From contig DASWJH010000090.1 of NCBI GenBank assembly GCA_036397255.1, positions 1 to 40,277 on the forward strand: a stretch of DNA of 40,277 nt. The letters are read 5' to 3'. The notes below the pieces were generated by a model. That model had not been told where the DNA came from and made no database searches. It worked only from the letters and a program-made list of their open reading frames with translations. The position numbers and the translations under genes were made by a program. Of the stretch, positions 1 through 7,332 are shown in pieces; position 1 is the stretch's first letter, and the number at the start of each line of letters is the position of its first letter. This stretch comes from Nitrospiria bacterium. Its GTDB lineage: Bacteria; Nitrospirota; Nitrospiria; DASWJH01.

Positions 1-93
1 ATGACGAACTGGATTTTGCAGGAACCTCTAATACTTCAAAGGCTTCAACCACAGAATGACTTTGACTTGACCCTTGCCCTGTATGGACCTTAA
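1..93 (+). other. Possible 3' end of a truncated upstream gene
   Basis: The left edge may hold the tail of a gene that begins outside the window. Two + frames are open from the edge: frame 1 to a TAA at 91-93 (tail reads ...DFDLTLALYGP) and frame 3 to a TGA at 57-59 (a hydrophilic, Ser/Thr-rich tail ending ASTTE). Neither tail is recognisable and I cannot choose between them. No function is proposed. Confidence 0.2.
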
Positions 94-159
94 ACACTTT
101 TTAACAATTTTTACCCACTCGATTACACGAAGACCCTTAAAAACAAGAGGAAAATTAAA

Positions 160-327
160 ATGAAAAAGAAGAAAAACCTGATTTTTTATCTCATCCGTCT
201 TTTTTTATTTCTGGGAGTTTTGGGGTGCAGCGGTCCACAAGAAAAAGTAGACTCAACGGAAATTCGGAAAAATGCTGAAAAAGGAATGCAGGACCTTCGA
301 ATGGAAGAGGAGCGGCACAAACACTGA
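160..327 (+). CDS. Small lipoprotein (55 aa)
   Basis: A 55-residue protein with a basic N-terminus (MKKKKN), a hydrophobic stretch at about residues 8-21, and the lipobox LGC ending at Cys23, followed by a short charged tail rich in Glu, Lys and His (ends ERHKH). This is the layout of a lipoprotein matured by Lgt, LspA and Lnt. The site AGAGG at 146-150 lies 9 bases before the ATG, which supports translation. The mature peptide is only about 33 residues, so it has no room for a catalytic domain; small envelope lipoproteins of this size are often spacers or partners of larger proteins. It converges on rpe, and only 16 bases separate the two stop codons. No family recognised. Confidence 0.6.
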   Translation: MKKKKNLIFYLIRLFLFLGVLGCSGPQEKVDSTEIRKNAEKGMQDLRMEEERHKH

Positions 328-362
328 TTTTGATGAATCCGCATTAACCATTTTGTGCCGCT
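311..362. terminator. Inverted repeat spanning two convergent gene ends
   Basis: AGCGGCACAAA (311-321) and its exact reverse complement TTTGTGCCGCT (352-362) form an 11-bp stem with a 30-base loop that contains both stop codons. Its place between two converging genes suggests a shared terminator, but no strong T-run follows on either strand, so it may act by structure or together with Rho. Confidence 0.4.
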
Positions 363-1018
363 TTTCGCATTTGTTCAATGGTGTCCTTGTAGTTTTGGCT
401 CCCAAAAATAGCAGACCCAGCTACAAAAATATCAACTCCCGTTGCGGCAATTTGTTGAATGTTTTCTATCTTAATTCCCCCATCTACCTCTAGTTCAACC
501 TTTGGGTTTCCTTCATCAATTAGTTTTCGAGCTTTTGCTAACTTTTTTAAGGAGTTTTGAATGAAACTCTGGCCGCCGAATCCTGGGTTTACGGACATGA
601 CCAAAATTAAATCCACATCTTCAATTATGTTTTCTAAGGTCGTCAAAGGTGTGGCAGGATTAAGGGTTACCCCAGCTTTCACCCCCAGGTCTTTGATGGA
701 CTGGAGGGTTCTATGAAGATGGGGACAGGTTTCCACATGAACTGTGAGATAGTTGCTTCCAGCTTGGGCAAAGTCTTTTATATAGCGTTCCGGTTTTTCG
801 ATCATGAGATGAACATCCAACGGAAGGGAGCATATTTTTCGAATGGCTTCTATCACCACGGGACCAATGGTGAGGTTTGGAACAAAATGGCCATCCATAA
901 CATCGACGTGAATCAGGTCAGCACCCGCTTGTACCACCTGTTGCACCTCTTCTTCCAACCTTGCAAAGTTAGCCGAAAGGATGGAAGGAGCAATTTTTCT
1001 ATAAGGTTTTTTGGTCAT
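344..1018 (-). CDS. rpe: Ribulose-phosphate 3-epimerase
   Basis: Interconverts ribulose 5-phosphate and xylulose 5-phosphate in the pentose phosphate (or Calvin) pathway; cytosolic TIM barrel. The 224-residue length is normal. Visible signatures are SILSANF (12-18), HVDVMDGHFVPN (37-48, metal/acid Asp39), DVHLMI (68-73), MSVNPGFGGQ (141-150, phosphate and active-site loop) and VDGGI (178-182, the second catalytic Asp179). I start at the ATG whose first bases overlap the rsmB stop as ATGA; a longer frame up to 1084 would add 22 residues (MELTQYG...) that do not belong to the family. The 4-base overlap implies translational coupling with rsmB. Last gene of the minus-strand run. Confidence 0.96.
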   Translation of the reverse strand: MTKKPYRKIAPSILSANFARLEEEVQQVVQAGADLIHVDVMDGHFVPNLTIGPVVIEAIRKICSLPLDVHLMIEKPERYIKDFAQAGSNYLTVHVETCPHLHRTLQSIKDLGVKAGVTLNPATPLTTLENIIEDVDLILVMSVNPGFGGQSFIQNSLKKLAKARKLIDEGNPKVELEVDGGIKIENIQQIAATGVDIFVAGSAIFGSQNYKDTIEQMRKAAQNG

Positions 1019-2478
1019 TGGGCTTCTCCCGGGTATTTTTGAAGGACTGCTGCAAAGAAGAAATCCATATTGTGTGAGTTCCATAGCGTTGAAAAAAAAC
1101 CCTCCTCTGTTCTGAATACCTCAATATGGGGGATCTTTGAAAAGATTATATCATTTTTGAAAAAATGAGGGTGGTCCTTTAAAAAGTGGTGAATGCGCTC
1201 TTCGTTTTCCTCCGGTTCTGTTGAACAGGTGGAATATACCAAAAATCCTCCCGGATTTACCAACGGAGCCACTTGTTTCAGTATGCGATCCTGGCGCTTT
1301 GAATATTCTTGAATAATTCGTTCCTCTTTTTTCCATTTTCCTTCCGGATGCCTTCTTAAAACCCCCAATCCCGAGCAGGGTGCATCAACCAAAACTTTCT
1401 GAAAACGTTCTAACCCCAAAGAGGATAAATCTTTGGTCGCATCCATCCGGTGGGTTTTTACAATCCCAATTCCTAATCGTTTAAGGTTTTCCTTTAAAAG
1501 GGATAGTCGTTTTTCAAAGAGATCTAAAGCCACAATCACCCCTTTATTTTCCATGAGTTGTGCCAAATGAGTGGTTTTTCCCCCTGGGGTGGAGCAGACA
1601 TCTAAAATTCTTTCCCCTGGTGTGGGGTCGAGAAGGGGTGAAATAAATTGAGCCCCTTCGTCCTGAATATAAAAGAGGCCTTCCTGAAAGGCTTTTGAGT
1701 ACAAAAAATTTTCACCCTTTGATAGGAAAAGGGTGTCCTTTGAAAGGGGAGAAGGAGTTGAAACAATTCCCTCCTTTTGTAAAATCTCCTGTAATGTCTC
1801 CCTGTCTTGCCGTAGGGTATTCACCCGCAAGGTTAGGGGAGGTTTTTGATTGTTATATTGGCACAATTTCCGTGTTTTCTTTTCTCCCCATCGTTCAAGC
1901 CACCGGTTAACCAGCCATTCGGGATGGGAGGTGGAAATACTGATGTGTTTAAGGGATGAACCCGCTGGAATCACCGGTTCCTGAGTTTTTTGTTTCCTTT
2001 GCACTGTTCTTAAAACAGCATTGGCGAAGTTTGAGGGTTTAATCCCCGCTGTTTTTTTTACAAGATCGACTGTTTCATAGATTGCTGCATAAGAAGGGGT
2101 TCGATCTAAAAAATAAAGTTGGTAGCATCCTAACCGCAGGGCACATCGAAGGGATAGAGGAGTGGGAGGGTTTTTTTGCTTTGTGGCATGTTGGATGATC
2201 CAATCCAGAAAAGAACGGTGACGGATCACCCCCTGAATTAACTCATTGGCAAAAGCGCGATCCCGGATGTCTTTCAAAAAGGATCTTTCAAAAGACACTT
2301 CTCCGCGTGCAGACTCCCATTGAATAAGAAAATTTAAGGCCACCTGCCGTGGAGTGAGTGGCGAGAGACCGGGTACGGAATGGGCCGTCGTGGTTTTCGG
2401 TAAAGTCCCGCCTTTCTTTTGACGGTTTCCCCTTTTTTTTCCCTTTGTCGGCGGGGTGGGGGGTAATGCTTGTTTCAT
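1015..2478 (-). CDS. rsmB: 16S rRNA (cytosine-5-)-methyltransferase RsmB
   Basis: Methylates C967 (E. coli numbering) of 16S rRNA using S-adenosylmethionine. An N-terminal NusB-like RNA-binding domain (about residues 40-165) precedes the Rossmann methyltransferase. The SAM loop is DVCSTPGGKT (293-302), the motif IV cysteine is in DAPCSG (Cys368) and the motif VI catalytic cysteine is in YSTCS (Cys418). The family more often has CAAPGGKT, so CSTPGGKT is a mild variant. The ATG lies 5 bases after the htpX stop; a TTG at 2499 would add 7 residues and overlap htpX, and neither start has an ideal ribosome site. About 40 residues of basic, Pro-rich N-terminus precede the NusB-like part, longer than usual. 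Confidence 0.94.
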   Translation of the reverse strand: MKQALPPTPPTKGKKRGNRQKKGGTLPKTTTAHSVPGLSPLTPRQVALNFLIQWESARGEVSFERSFLKDIRDRAFANELIQGVIRHRSFLDWIIQHATKQKNPPTPLSLRCALRLGCYQLYFLDRTPSYAAIYETVDLVKKTAGIKPSNFANAVLRTVQRKQKTQEPVIPAGSSLKHISISTSHPEWLVNRWLERWGEKKTRKLCQYNNQKPPLTLRVNTLRQDRETLQEILQKEGIVSTPSPLSKDTLFLSKGENFLYSKAFQEGLFYIQDEGAQFISPLLDPTPGERILDVCSTPGGKTTHLAQLMENKGVIVALDLFEKRLSLLKENLKRLGIGIVKTHRMDATKDLSSLGLERFQKVLVDAPCSGLGVLRRHPEGKWKKEERIIQEYSKRQDRILKQVAPLVNPGGFLVYSTCSTEPEENEERIHHFLKDHPHFFKNDIIFSKIPHIEVFRTEEGFFSTLWNSHNMDFFFAAVLQKYPGEAQ

Positions 2479-2482
2479 TGTT

Positions 2483-3430
2483 TTATGAATAGGATCCAAC
2501 CTTTAATGCAGGATTTGAGTTCCACTGAGGCTTCCATTTCCCCTGGGTGGAGAGCCCATTATTAATTGCCCAAAAATAGATCCGGTTTTGTGCCATTTTT
2601 TCCAGTTCCAATAACCGGGCATGAATGGGTGGATGAGTTGAAAATAGGTGGGTGAACCCTTTTCCAGAAAGAGGGCTCACGGTAAACATATGAGCGGTTC
2701 CAGGGCCTCCCAACATAGGAAAATGTGCTATTCCATTTTGGATTTTTCGGAGAGCATTTGCAAGGAATAAGGGGTTTCCACATAATCTTGCTCCACATTT
2801 ATCAGCAAAAAATTCCCTGGAACTGCAATGAGGTACCCGAACGAAAAAAGCGGCCAGTGGTGCCAATATGACCAAAAAAAAGGCTCCGAAAGCACCGAAA
2901 GGTTTGTTTTCCCGTCTTGGACCTCCATGGCCCATATTCACCAGGGTTTGTGCTATACCTGCAAAAAAAGTAAGGCCTCCCGCGATCAGGGCGGCTGTTG
3001 TTGATATAAAAATATCCTTTTGTTGAAGATGAAATAATTCATGTCCGATGATCCCTGAAAGTTCATTTTGATCCAGGAGGGCCAATAAACCGGTTGTCAA
3101 AACCAATGATCCCTTTCTTGCATTCTTTCCCGTTGATAAAGCATTTGGGGTAGGATGGTTTATTAAATAAATGTTAGGGATCGGAACCCCCCCCCGTCTA
3201 GAAAGGGTTTTAACCATTTTATAAAGCTCTGGGCCTTCTTTCTCCGTGAGTTCTTTAGCGTTGTATAAATAAAGGATCATTTTATCACTTAACCCATAAG
3301 CTCCCAGAAGGAAAATTAAAACCAGGGCAAAACCCAACAAGGCACCCCACCCTCCATTAATTATAAATCCCAATCCAATTGGAAAGAAAGTAAGTATACT
3401 TAGGAAGAACACTGTTTTTAACCTCTTCAC
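2483..3430 (-). CDS. htpX: M48 zinc metalloprotease, HtpX-like
   Basis: Membrane-bound zinc endopeptidase of peptidase family M48, which degrades damaged membrane proteins. The zinc site is HELFH (130-134) with the third ligand Glu206 in REFFAD. Hydrophobic segments lie at about 5-25, 29-48, 141-165 and 178-198, leaving the active site on the cytoplasmic side as in HtpX. Length 315 is normal (about 290-320). The start is GTG, chosen because GGAGG lies 7 bases upstream. The C-terminal part carries THPPIHARL, a usual M48 feature. It is followed directly by rsmB. HtpX is often heat- or envelope-stress-regulated, but I see no specific site here. Confidence 0.88.
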   Translation of the reverse strand: MKRLKTVFFLSILTFFPIGLGFIINGGWGALLGFALVLIFLLGAYGLSDKMILYLYNAKELTEKEGPELYKMVKTLSRRGGVPIPNIYLINHPTPNALSTGKNARKGSLVLTTGLLALLDQNELSGIIGHELFHLQQKDIFISTTAALIAGGLTFFAGIAQTLVNMGHGGPRRENKPFGAFGAFFLVILAPLAAFFVRVPHCSSREFFADKCGARLCGNPLFLANALRKIQNGIAHFPMLGGPGTAHMFTVSPLSGKGFTHLFSTHPPIHARLLELEKMAQNRIYFWAINNGLSTQGKWKPQWNSNPALKVGSYS

Positions 3431-3483
3431 CTGTTTTCCTCCTTTTTGGGGTAAAAGGGACGGTCCAGGGGAGTCATGGTTGG

Positions 3484-4419
3484 TTATCTACCCAAAACCG
3501 TATTTTCAGTAATTGAATAACCTGCCAGAAATTCTTTAACTTCCATCCTCCTTTTATTTTCGGGTTGGATTTCTTGAATTAAAAGAATTCCTTTTCCGGT
3601 TACCACCTCCAGACTTTCCGAGGTTACTGCTGAAATTTTACCGGGTTTCCCTTCAAAAGAAGAAAGTGGTTCAGCGGTTGCACGCCAAATTCTAAGGCGT
3701 TTTGAACCCAAAAACGTAAAGGCCCCTGGCCATGGATCCGTTCCTCTAATCAAATTTACGATTTGTTCAGCGGATTTTTCCCACATAATTCTTCCATCTT
3801 CTTTTTTAAGGGATGGGGCATAACTGGCTTTTTGATGGTCCTGCTTTTGCGGGGTAAGGGAATGGGTTTCTATTTTTTTGAGGGTTTGCTGGAGAAGGTT
3901 GGCACCTTGGATGGAGAGGTTTGTGAATAATTCCCCTGCGGTTTCTTGATCACCGATAGGAAGCGATTTTTGATCTAGAATATCACCTTCATCCATGGCT
4001 TCATTCATTTTAATGGTTGTTACCCCTGTTTCTTTTTCGCCTTTAATAATTGCCCATTGTATCGGCGCGGCTCCTCGATAAAGGGGTAATAAAGACGCAT
4101 GAACATTAATGCATCCTAAAGGAGGAATTTCTAAAATGGATTTGGGTAAAATTTGTCCAAAGGCAACCACCACAATGATATCGGGGGCTAGGGTACGAAT
4201 CTCCCCTAAAAATTCAGGATCTTTGACTTTAATGGGTTGGTAAATCGGAAGCTGGTATTCAATCCCCTTTTTTTTTACCGGGGAGGGAATAACCTTTGAA
4301 CCTCTTCCTTGGGGTCGGTCCGGTTGGGTTACCACTCCAATTAAATCCCAATGGGATTTAAAGAGGGATTCCAGGCTGGGAATTGAAAATTCCGGTGTTC
4401 CCATGAAAAGGATTCGCAT
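3484..4419 (-). CDS. fmt: Methionyl-tRNA formyltransferase
   Basis: Formylates initiator Met-tRNA with 10-formyltetrahydrofolate, so translation can start with fMet. The N-terminal Rossmann-like formyltransferase domain (about 1-190) starts MRILFMGTPEFS and holds the catalytic triad Asn105, His107 (INVHASLLP) and Asp143 (MDEGD). The C-terminal tRNA-binding domain (about 205-310) includes WPGAFT. Length 311 is standard. It lies 7 bases after def, the usual def-fmt pair that adds and then removes the formyl group, followed by htpX and rsmB. No strong ribosome site precedes the ATG, so it may rely on coupling with def. Confidence 0.97.
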   Translation of the reverse strand: MRILFMGTPEFSIPSLESLFKSHWDLIGVVTQPDRPQGRGSKVIPSPVKKKGIEYQLPIYQPIKVKDPEFLGEIRTLAPDIIVVVAFGQILPKSILEIPPLGCINVHASLLPLYRGAAPIQWAIIKGEKETGVTTIKMNEAMDEGDILDQKSLPIGDQETAGELFTNLSIQGANLLQQTLKKIETHSLTPQKQDHQKASYAPSLKKEDGRIMWEKSAEQIVNLIRGTDPWPGAFTFLGSKRLRIWRATAEPLSSFEGKPGKISAVTSESLEVVTGKGILLIQEIQPENKRRMEVKEFLAGYSITENTVLGR

Positions 4420-4426
4420 AGAGAAT

Positions 4427-4939
4427 TTAGGTTACACTGAGTTTTGTCTTTTTTTTCATTTTTTTAAGAAGAATGCTTCTTTTCAGGCTACTGATTCGAT
4501 CAATTAGCAAAACCCCGTTCAAATGGTCCATTTCATGTTGAAAAAGCCTTGCAGCCAGGTTTTCACCTTCCAGTTCTATGGGGTTTCCTTCCCGATCAAG
4601 TCCCCTAATCGTAACCCGTTTTGGTCGCACCACTTTTAACCGTTTCTCAGGGATACTTAAGCACCCTTCGAGGTCGGAAACCTCACTCTCCGTTTGAAGA
4701 ATTTCAGGGTTAATCATAACCGTTAGTGGAAACAGGGGGTCATGTTGCCCCAGATCAAAAACAAACAATCTTTTTGAATAACCAACCTGAGGGGCCGCCA
4801 GGCCAAGCCCAGGCGCGTCATAAAGGGTTTCAACCATATCATCAATGAGGCGCTGAATATTTGAATCGATGACATTAATCGTATCTGCCTTCCGCCGAAG
4901 AATTGGATCCGGAAATTCTTTAATTTGCAGGATAGCCAT
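4427..4939 (-). CDS. def: Peptide deformylase
   Basis: Removes the formyl group from the N-terminal Met of new proteins; metal-dependent, ribosome-associated. All three family motifs are intact: GLGLAAPQV (44-52), EGCLS (91-95, metal ligand Cys93) and QHEMDH (134-139, ligands His135 and His139, catalytic Glu136). Length 170 is standard. It is the first gene of the minus-strand run def-fmt-htpX-rsmB-rpe, so its promoter should lie just upstream in the divergent spacer. The ATG is preceded by an A-rich stretch rather than a clear Shine-Dalgarno site. Confidence 0.97.
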   Translation of the reverse strand: MAILQIKEFPDPILRRKADTINVIDSNIQRLIDDMVETLYDAPGLGLAAPQVGYSKRLFVFDLGQHDPLFPLTVMINPEILQTESEVSDLEGCLSIPEKRLKVVRPKRVTIRGLDREGNPIELEGENLAARLFQHEMDHLNGVLLIDRISSLKRSILLKKMKKKTKLSVT

Positions 4940-5162
4940 TTTTATTTTTTTTATAAATTAGTAGGAAGGTGAATAAATGTATAAATTTATGGTACTTCTA
5001 ACATAGAACTTAAAGCAAAATCAAGGGTTGGATTCTTTTCCTATTCCCAATGAAAGTCATCCTAAGCGGGAAGGAGAATTTTTGAAAAGGGTTTACTAAT
5101 GGTAAGATTGTTTGAGATAGGGTAGGTTAAAAAGGCCCTTAAAGATTTAAAAAGATTAGAGG

Positions 5163-5192
5163 TTGACAAAATCAAATACCCTCATATATAAT
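5163..5192 (+). promoter_or_regulatory. Strong sigma70-type promoter
   Basis: TTGACA (5163-5168), an 18-base spacer and a perfect TATAAT (5187-5192) give one of the best housekeeping promoter matches in the window. Transcription would begin near 5199, about 500 bases before rho, so it makes either a very long rho leader or an independent small RNA. Confidence 0.7.
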
Positions 5193-5618
5193 CATAAGCG
5201 AATTTACTTCCCAGGAGGTTGCTTCCTCTGAAGCCTTGCAATCCAGGTCTTGTCGAATCCTATCCGGAAAACTAATGCCTTTAAGCCGTGATTGTCATTC
5301 TGGGGTAATCAAATCGAAATAAAAAATGAGTGTAATCTTAAATCTTTAAGATAGTTTTAATGCTTTGCTTTATATCCTTCTTTTTTTGGTGAATCCCAAT
5401 TACAAATCGGCCAATCCTCTCAGGTAGAAAACGGAAGACCCTATGTTTTGTTGAGAAGAACCAATTTCCATAAAGGGTAAAAGACAAAATCCTCACTTGC
5501 AACACACACCCGTGAATAAAAGATAATCTAAGAAGCATTGTCAGGTTTGAAAACTGCACCTTTCCTTAAGGTCTCAATTTCAAAGGGTGGGAAAGTATAT
5601 TTAAATGTCAGGAATTGG

Positions 5619-5630
5619 CCTTATATAAGG
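5619..5630. promoter_or_regulatory. 12-bp perfect palindrome CCTTATATAAGG
   Basis: A perfect palindrome 67 bases before the rho start. Its centre TATATA could serve as a -10 box, though no good -35 lies 17 bases upstream, or it could be a protein-binding site. It occurs once near rho; function is guesswork. Confidence 0.25.
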
Positions 5631-5697
5631 GCAAGGGTGGAAAATCATGGGTCAAAACGGGAGCCTAATGGCAAACTTTAATAAGGAGAGCGCATAG

Positions 5698-6945
5698 ATG
5701 AATCTGGTAGAACTCAAGGAAAAAAATATATCCGAGTTAAACGAGGTTGCGAAAGATTTAAAAATTGAGGGTGCGAGTAGCCTCAGAAAACAGGAACTGA
5801 TTTTCGCAATATTACAGGCTCAAACGGAAAAAAACGGACAAATTTTCGGTGAAGGTGTATTGGAAACATTACCCGATGGATTTGGTTTCTTAAGGGCACC
5901 TGATTACAATTATCTCCCCGGTCCCGATGATATTTATATTTCTCCCTCCCAAATTCGCCGTTTTAATTTAAGGACCGGAGATACGGTTTCGGGTCAAATT
6001 AGGCCTCCAAAGGAAAGCGAACGGTATTTTGCTTTGCTGAAAGTTGAAAAAGTAAATTTTGAAGACCCAGATGTTGCCCGCGATAAAATCCTTTTTGATA
6101 ATCTTACCCCTCTCTACCCCATGGAGCGGATTAAACTTGAATACAATACAGATGATTACTCCACGCGAATCATGGACCTGACAACTCCCATTGGAATGGG
6201 TCAGCGCGGTTTGATTGTCGCTTCTCCTCGAACCGGAAAAACCATGCTTTTGCAGGGAATTGCAAAGGCCATCATGAAAAATCACCCCGATATTGCTTTA
6301 ATTGTGCTATTAATCGATGAAAGGCCTGAAGAGGTGACCGATTGGCAACGCCAAGTGAAAGCAGAGGTAGTGAGCTCAACATTTGATGAACCCGCGCAGA
6401 GGCATGCACAGGTGGCTGAAATGGTGTTGGAAAAATCAAAGCGTTTGGTTGAACACAACCGGGATGTGGTTATTCTTTTGGATAGTATTACACGGTTGGC
6501 TCGAGCCTACAATGCGATTGCCCCTCCCAGCGGGAAAGTTCTTTCCGGGGGAATTGATGCCAATGCGCTTCAAAGACCAAAGCGGTTTTTTGGAACGGCC
6601 CGAAACATTGAAAATGGGGGGAGTATCACCATAATTGCAACGGCGTTAATCGATACAGGAAGCCGAATGGATGATGTAATTTTCGAGGAATTTAAGGGAA
6701 CCGGTAATATGGAATTGCATTTGGAGCGGAAGCTAGCGGATAAACGGGTTTTTCCTGCAATTGATATTAATTTATCTGGAACCCGAAAAGAGGAACTGCT
6801 GGTTGAAAAAGAAGATCTTAATAAAATGTGGATTTTGAGGAAGGTGTTGAATCCCCTCAGTACCGTGGAGAGCATGGAGTTTTTGTTGGAAAAAATACGT
6901 GCCACCAAATCCAATAAAGATTTCCTTGAATCCATGAATAAATAG
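5698..6945 (+). CDS. rho: Transcription termination factor Rho
   Basis: Hexameric RNA-dependent ATPase and helicase that ends transcription. Domains in order: SAP-like N-terminal domain (about 1-45), cold-shock-type RNA-binding domain (about 50-120, [16 protein letters not shown]), and the RecA-type ATPase (about 150-400). The Walker A is ASPRTGKT (175-182), Walker B ends DVVILLDS (256-263), and the secondary RNA-binding Q loop is around 282-295 ([14 protein letters not shown]). E. coli has APPKAGKT; here Lys181 of that protein is Arg178. Length 415 is standard, without the large insertion seen in some phyla. AAGGAG 9 bases before the ATG supports the start. Confidence 0.98.
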   Translation: MNLVELKEKNISELNEVAKDLKIEGASSLRKQELIFAILQAQTEKNGQIFGEGVLETLPDGFGFLRAPDYNYLPGPDDIYISPSQIRRFNLRTGDTVSGQIRPPKESERYFALLKVEKVNFEDPDVARDKILFDNLTPLYPMERIKLEYNTDDYSTRIMDLTTPIGMGQRGLIVASPRTGKTMLLQGIAKAIMKNHPDIALIVLLIDERPEEVTDWQRQVKAEVVSSTFDEPAQRHAQVAEMVLEKSKRLVEHNRDVVILLDSITRLARAYNAIAPPSGKVLSGGIDANALQRPKRFFGTARNIENGGSITIIATALIDTGSRMDDVIFEEFKGTGNMELHLERKLADKRVFPAIDINLSGTRKEELLVEKEDLNKMWILRKVLNPLSTVESMEFLLEKIRATKSNKDFLESMNK

Positions 6946-6990
6946 TTTTTTCGTAAATATAAATAGATCTATTCCTGAACCATTTTAATA

Positions 6991-6999
6991 TGTTATAAT
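6991..6999 (+). promoter_or_regulatory. Extended -10 promoter before rpmE
   Basis: TGTTATAAT is a perfect extended -10 element (TGnTATAAT), which can work without a good -35; none is obvious 17 bases upstream. It would start a transcript near 7006, leading into rpmE-prfA-prmC-murA, but two hairpins follow at once. The same nine bases precede the delta-60 gene at 39547. Confidence 0.55.
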
Positions 7000-7000
7000 G

Positions 7001-7044
7001 CCCTTCTTTGAGGAAGGGGAAAAAAGGCCCTTGAGGCCTTTTTT
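7001..7044 (+). terminator. Tandem hairpins ending in a T-run (rho terminator or rpmE attenuator)
   Basis: Hairpin 1 is CCCTTC (7001-7006) with GAAGGG (7013-7018). Hairpin 2 is AAAAAAGGCC (7020-7029) with GGCCTTTTTT (7035-7044), a textbook intrinsic terminator. It ends rho transcription, but also lies just after the extended -10 at 6991, so a transcript starting there would meet it immediately. Confidence 0.75.
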
Positions 7045-7108
7045 ATTTGGAAACAATAAAAAAAACCAAGCCAGTATTTCGATAATAATAGGAACCGGGG
7101 GTATAAAA

Positions 7109-7312
7109 ATGAAAAAAGAGATTCATCCTGATTATAAACTGACGAACATATCCTGTGCCTGTGGCTCAGTTATCCAAACCAGTGGAACGGTTCAGGATTT
7201 ACGGGTTGAAATCTGTTCAGCCTGTCATCCGTTTTTTACAGGAACACAAAAAATAGTGGATTCCGAAGGTCGTGTGGAACGGTTTAAAAAGAAATATTCA
7301 ATAAAGAAATAA
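7109..7312 (+). CDS. rpmE: 50S ribosomal protein L31
   Basis: Large-subunit ribosomal protein of the inter-subunit bridge. At 67 residues with Cys16, Cys18, Cys36 and Cys39 (SCACG and [10 protein letters not shown]), it is the zinc-binding form rather than the zinc-free paralogue. I start at the ATG before KKEIHPDYK; the frame runs upstream to 6998, but those 37 residues come from the terminator region and are not part of L31. GGGGG upstream gives a usable ribosome site. It follows rho and precedes prfA by 20 bases, a common gene order. Confidence 0.96.
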   Translation: MKKEIHPDYKLTNISCACGSVIQTSGTVQDLRVEICSACHPFFTGTQKIVDSEGRVERFKKKYSIKK

Positions 7313-7332
7313 AGGGTTAGGAGGTTGTTGGC

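Larger units (their letters stand above)
4940..5697. other. Divergent intergenic region between def and rho
   Basis: A 758-base stretch with no convincing gene; a 73-codon minus-strand frame at 5338-5559 has no family resemblance. It holds a strong + promoter (5163-5192), an 18-bp AT-rich palindrome ATCTTAAA-TC-TTTAAGAT (5335-5352), a 12-bp palindrome (5619-5630), and the rho ribosome site AAGGAG (5683-5688). Bases 5204-5214 (TTAC-tt-CCCAG) can pair with CTGGGGTAA (5300-5308), so the first 110 or so transcribed bases may fold as a closed unit. This could be a long rho leader or a separate small RNA; I recognise no known RNA family. Confidence 0.5.

Noticed and set aside
713-1042. 109-codon + frame opposite rpe
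   Set aside because: It is antisense to a clearly conserved gene and has no family match.
5251-5270. tRNA-like T-loop string TCGAATCC
   Set aside because: No TTC in the loop, no matching 5-bp stem and no acceptor or anticodon arm around it.
5338-5559. 73-codon frame on the minus strand in the def-rho spacer
   Set aside because: No family resemblance, poor ribosome site, and it overlaps the probable leader of rho on the other strand.
6998-7108. N-terminal extension of L31
   Set aside because: It would translate the terminator hairpins, and L31 proteins start at [10 protein letters not shown].
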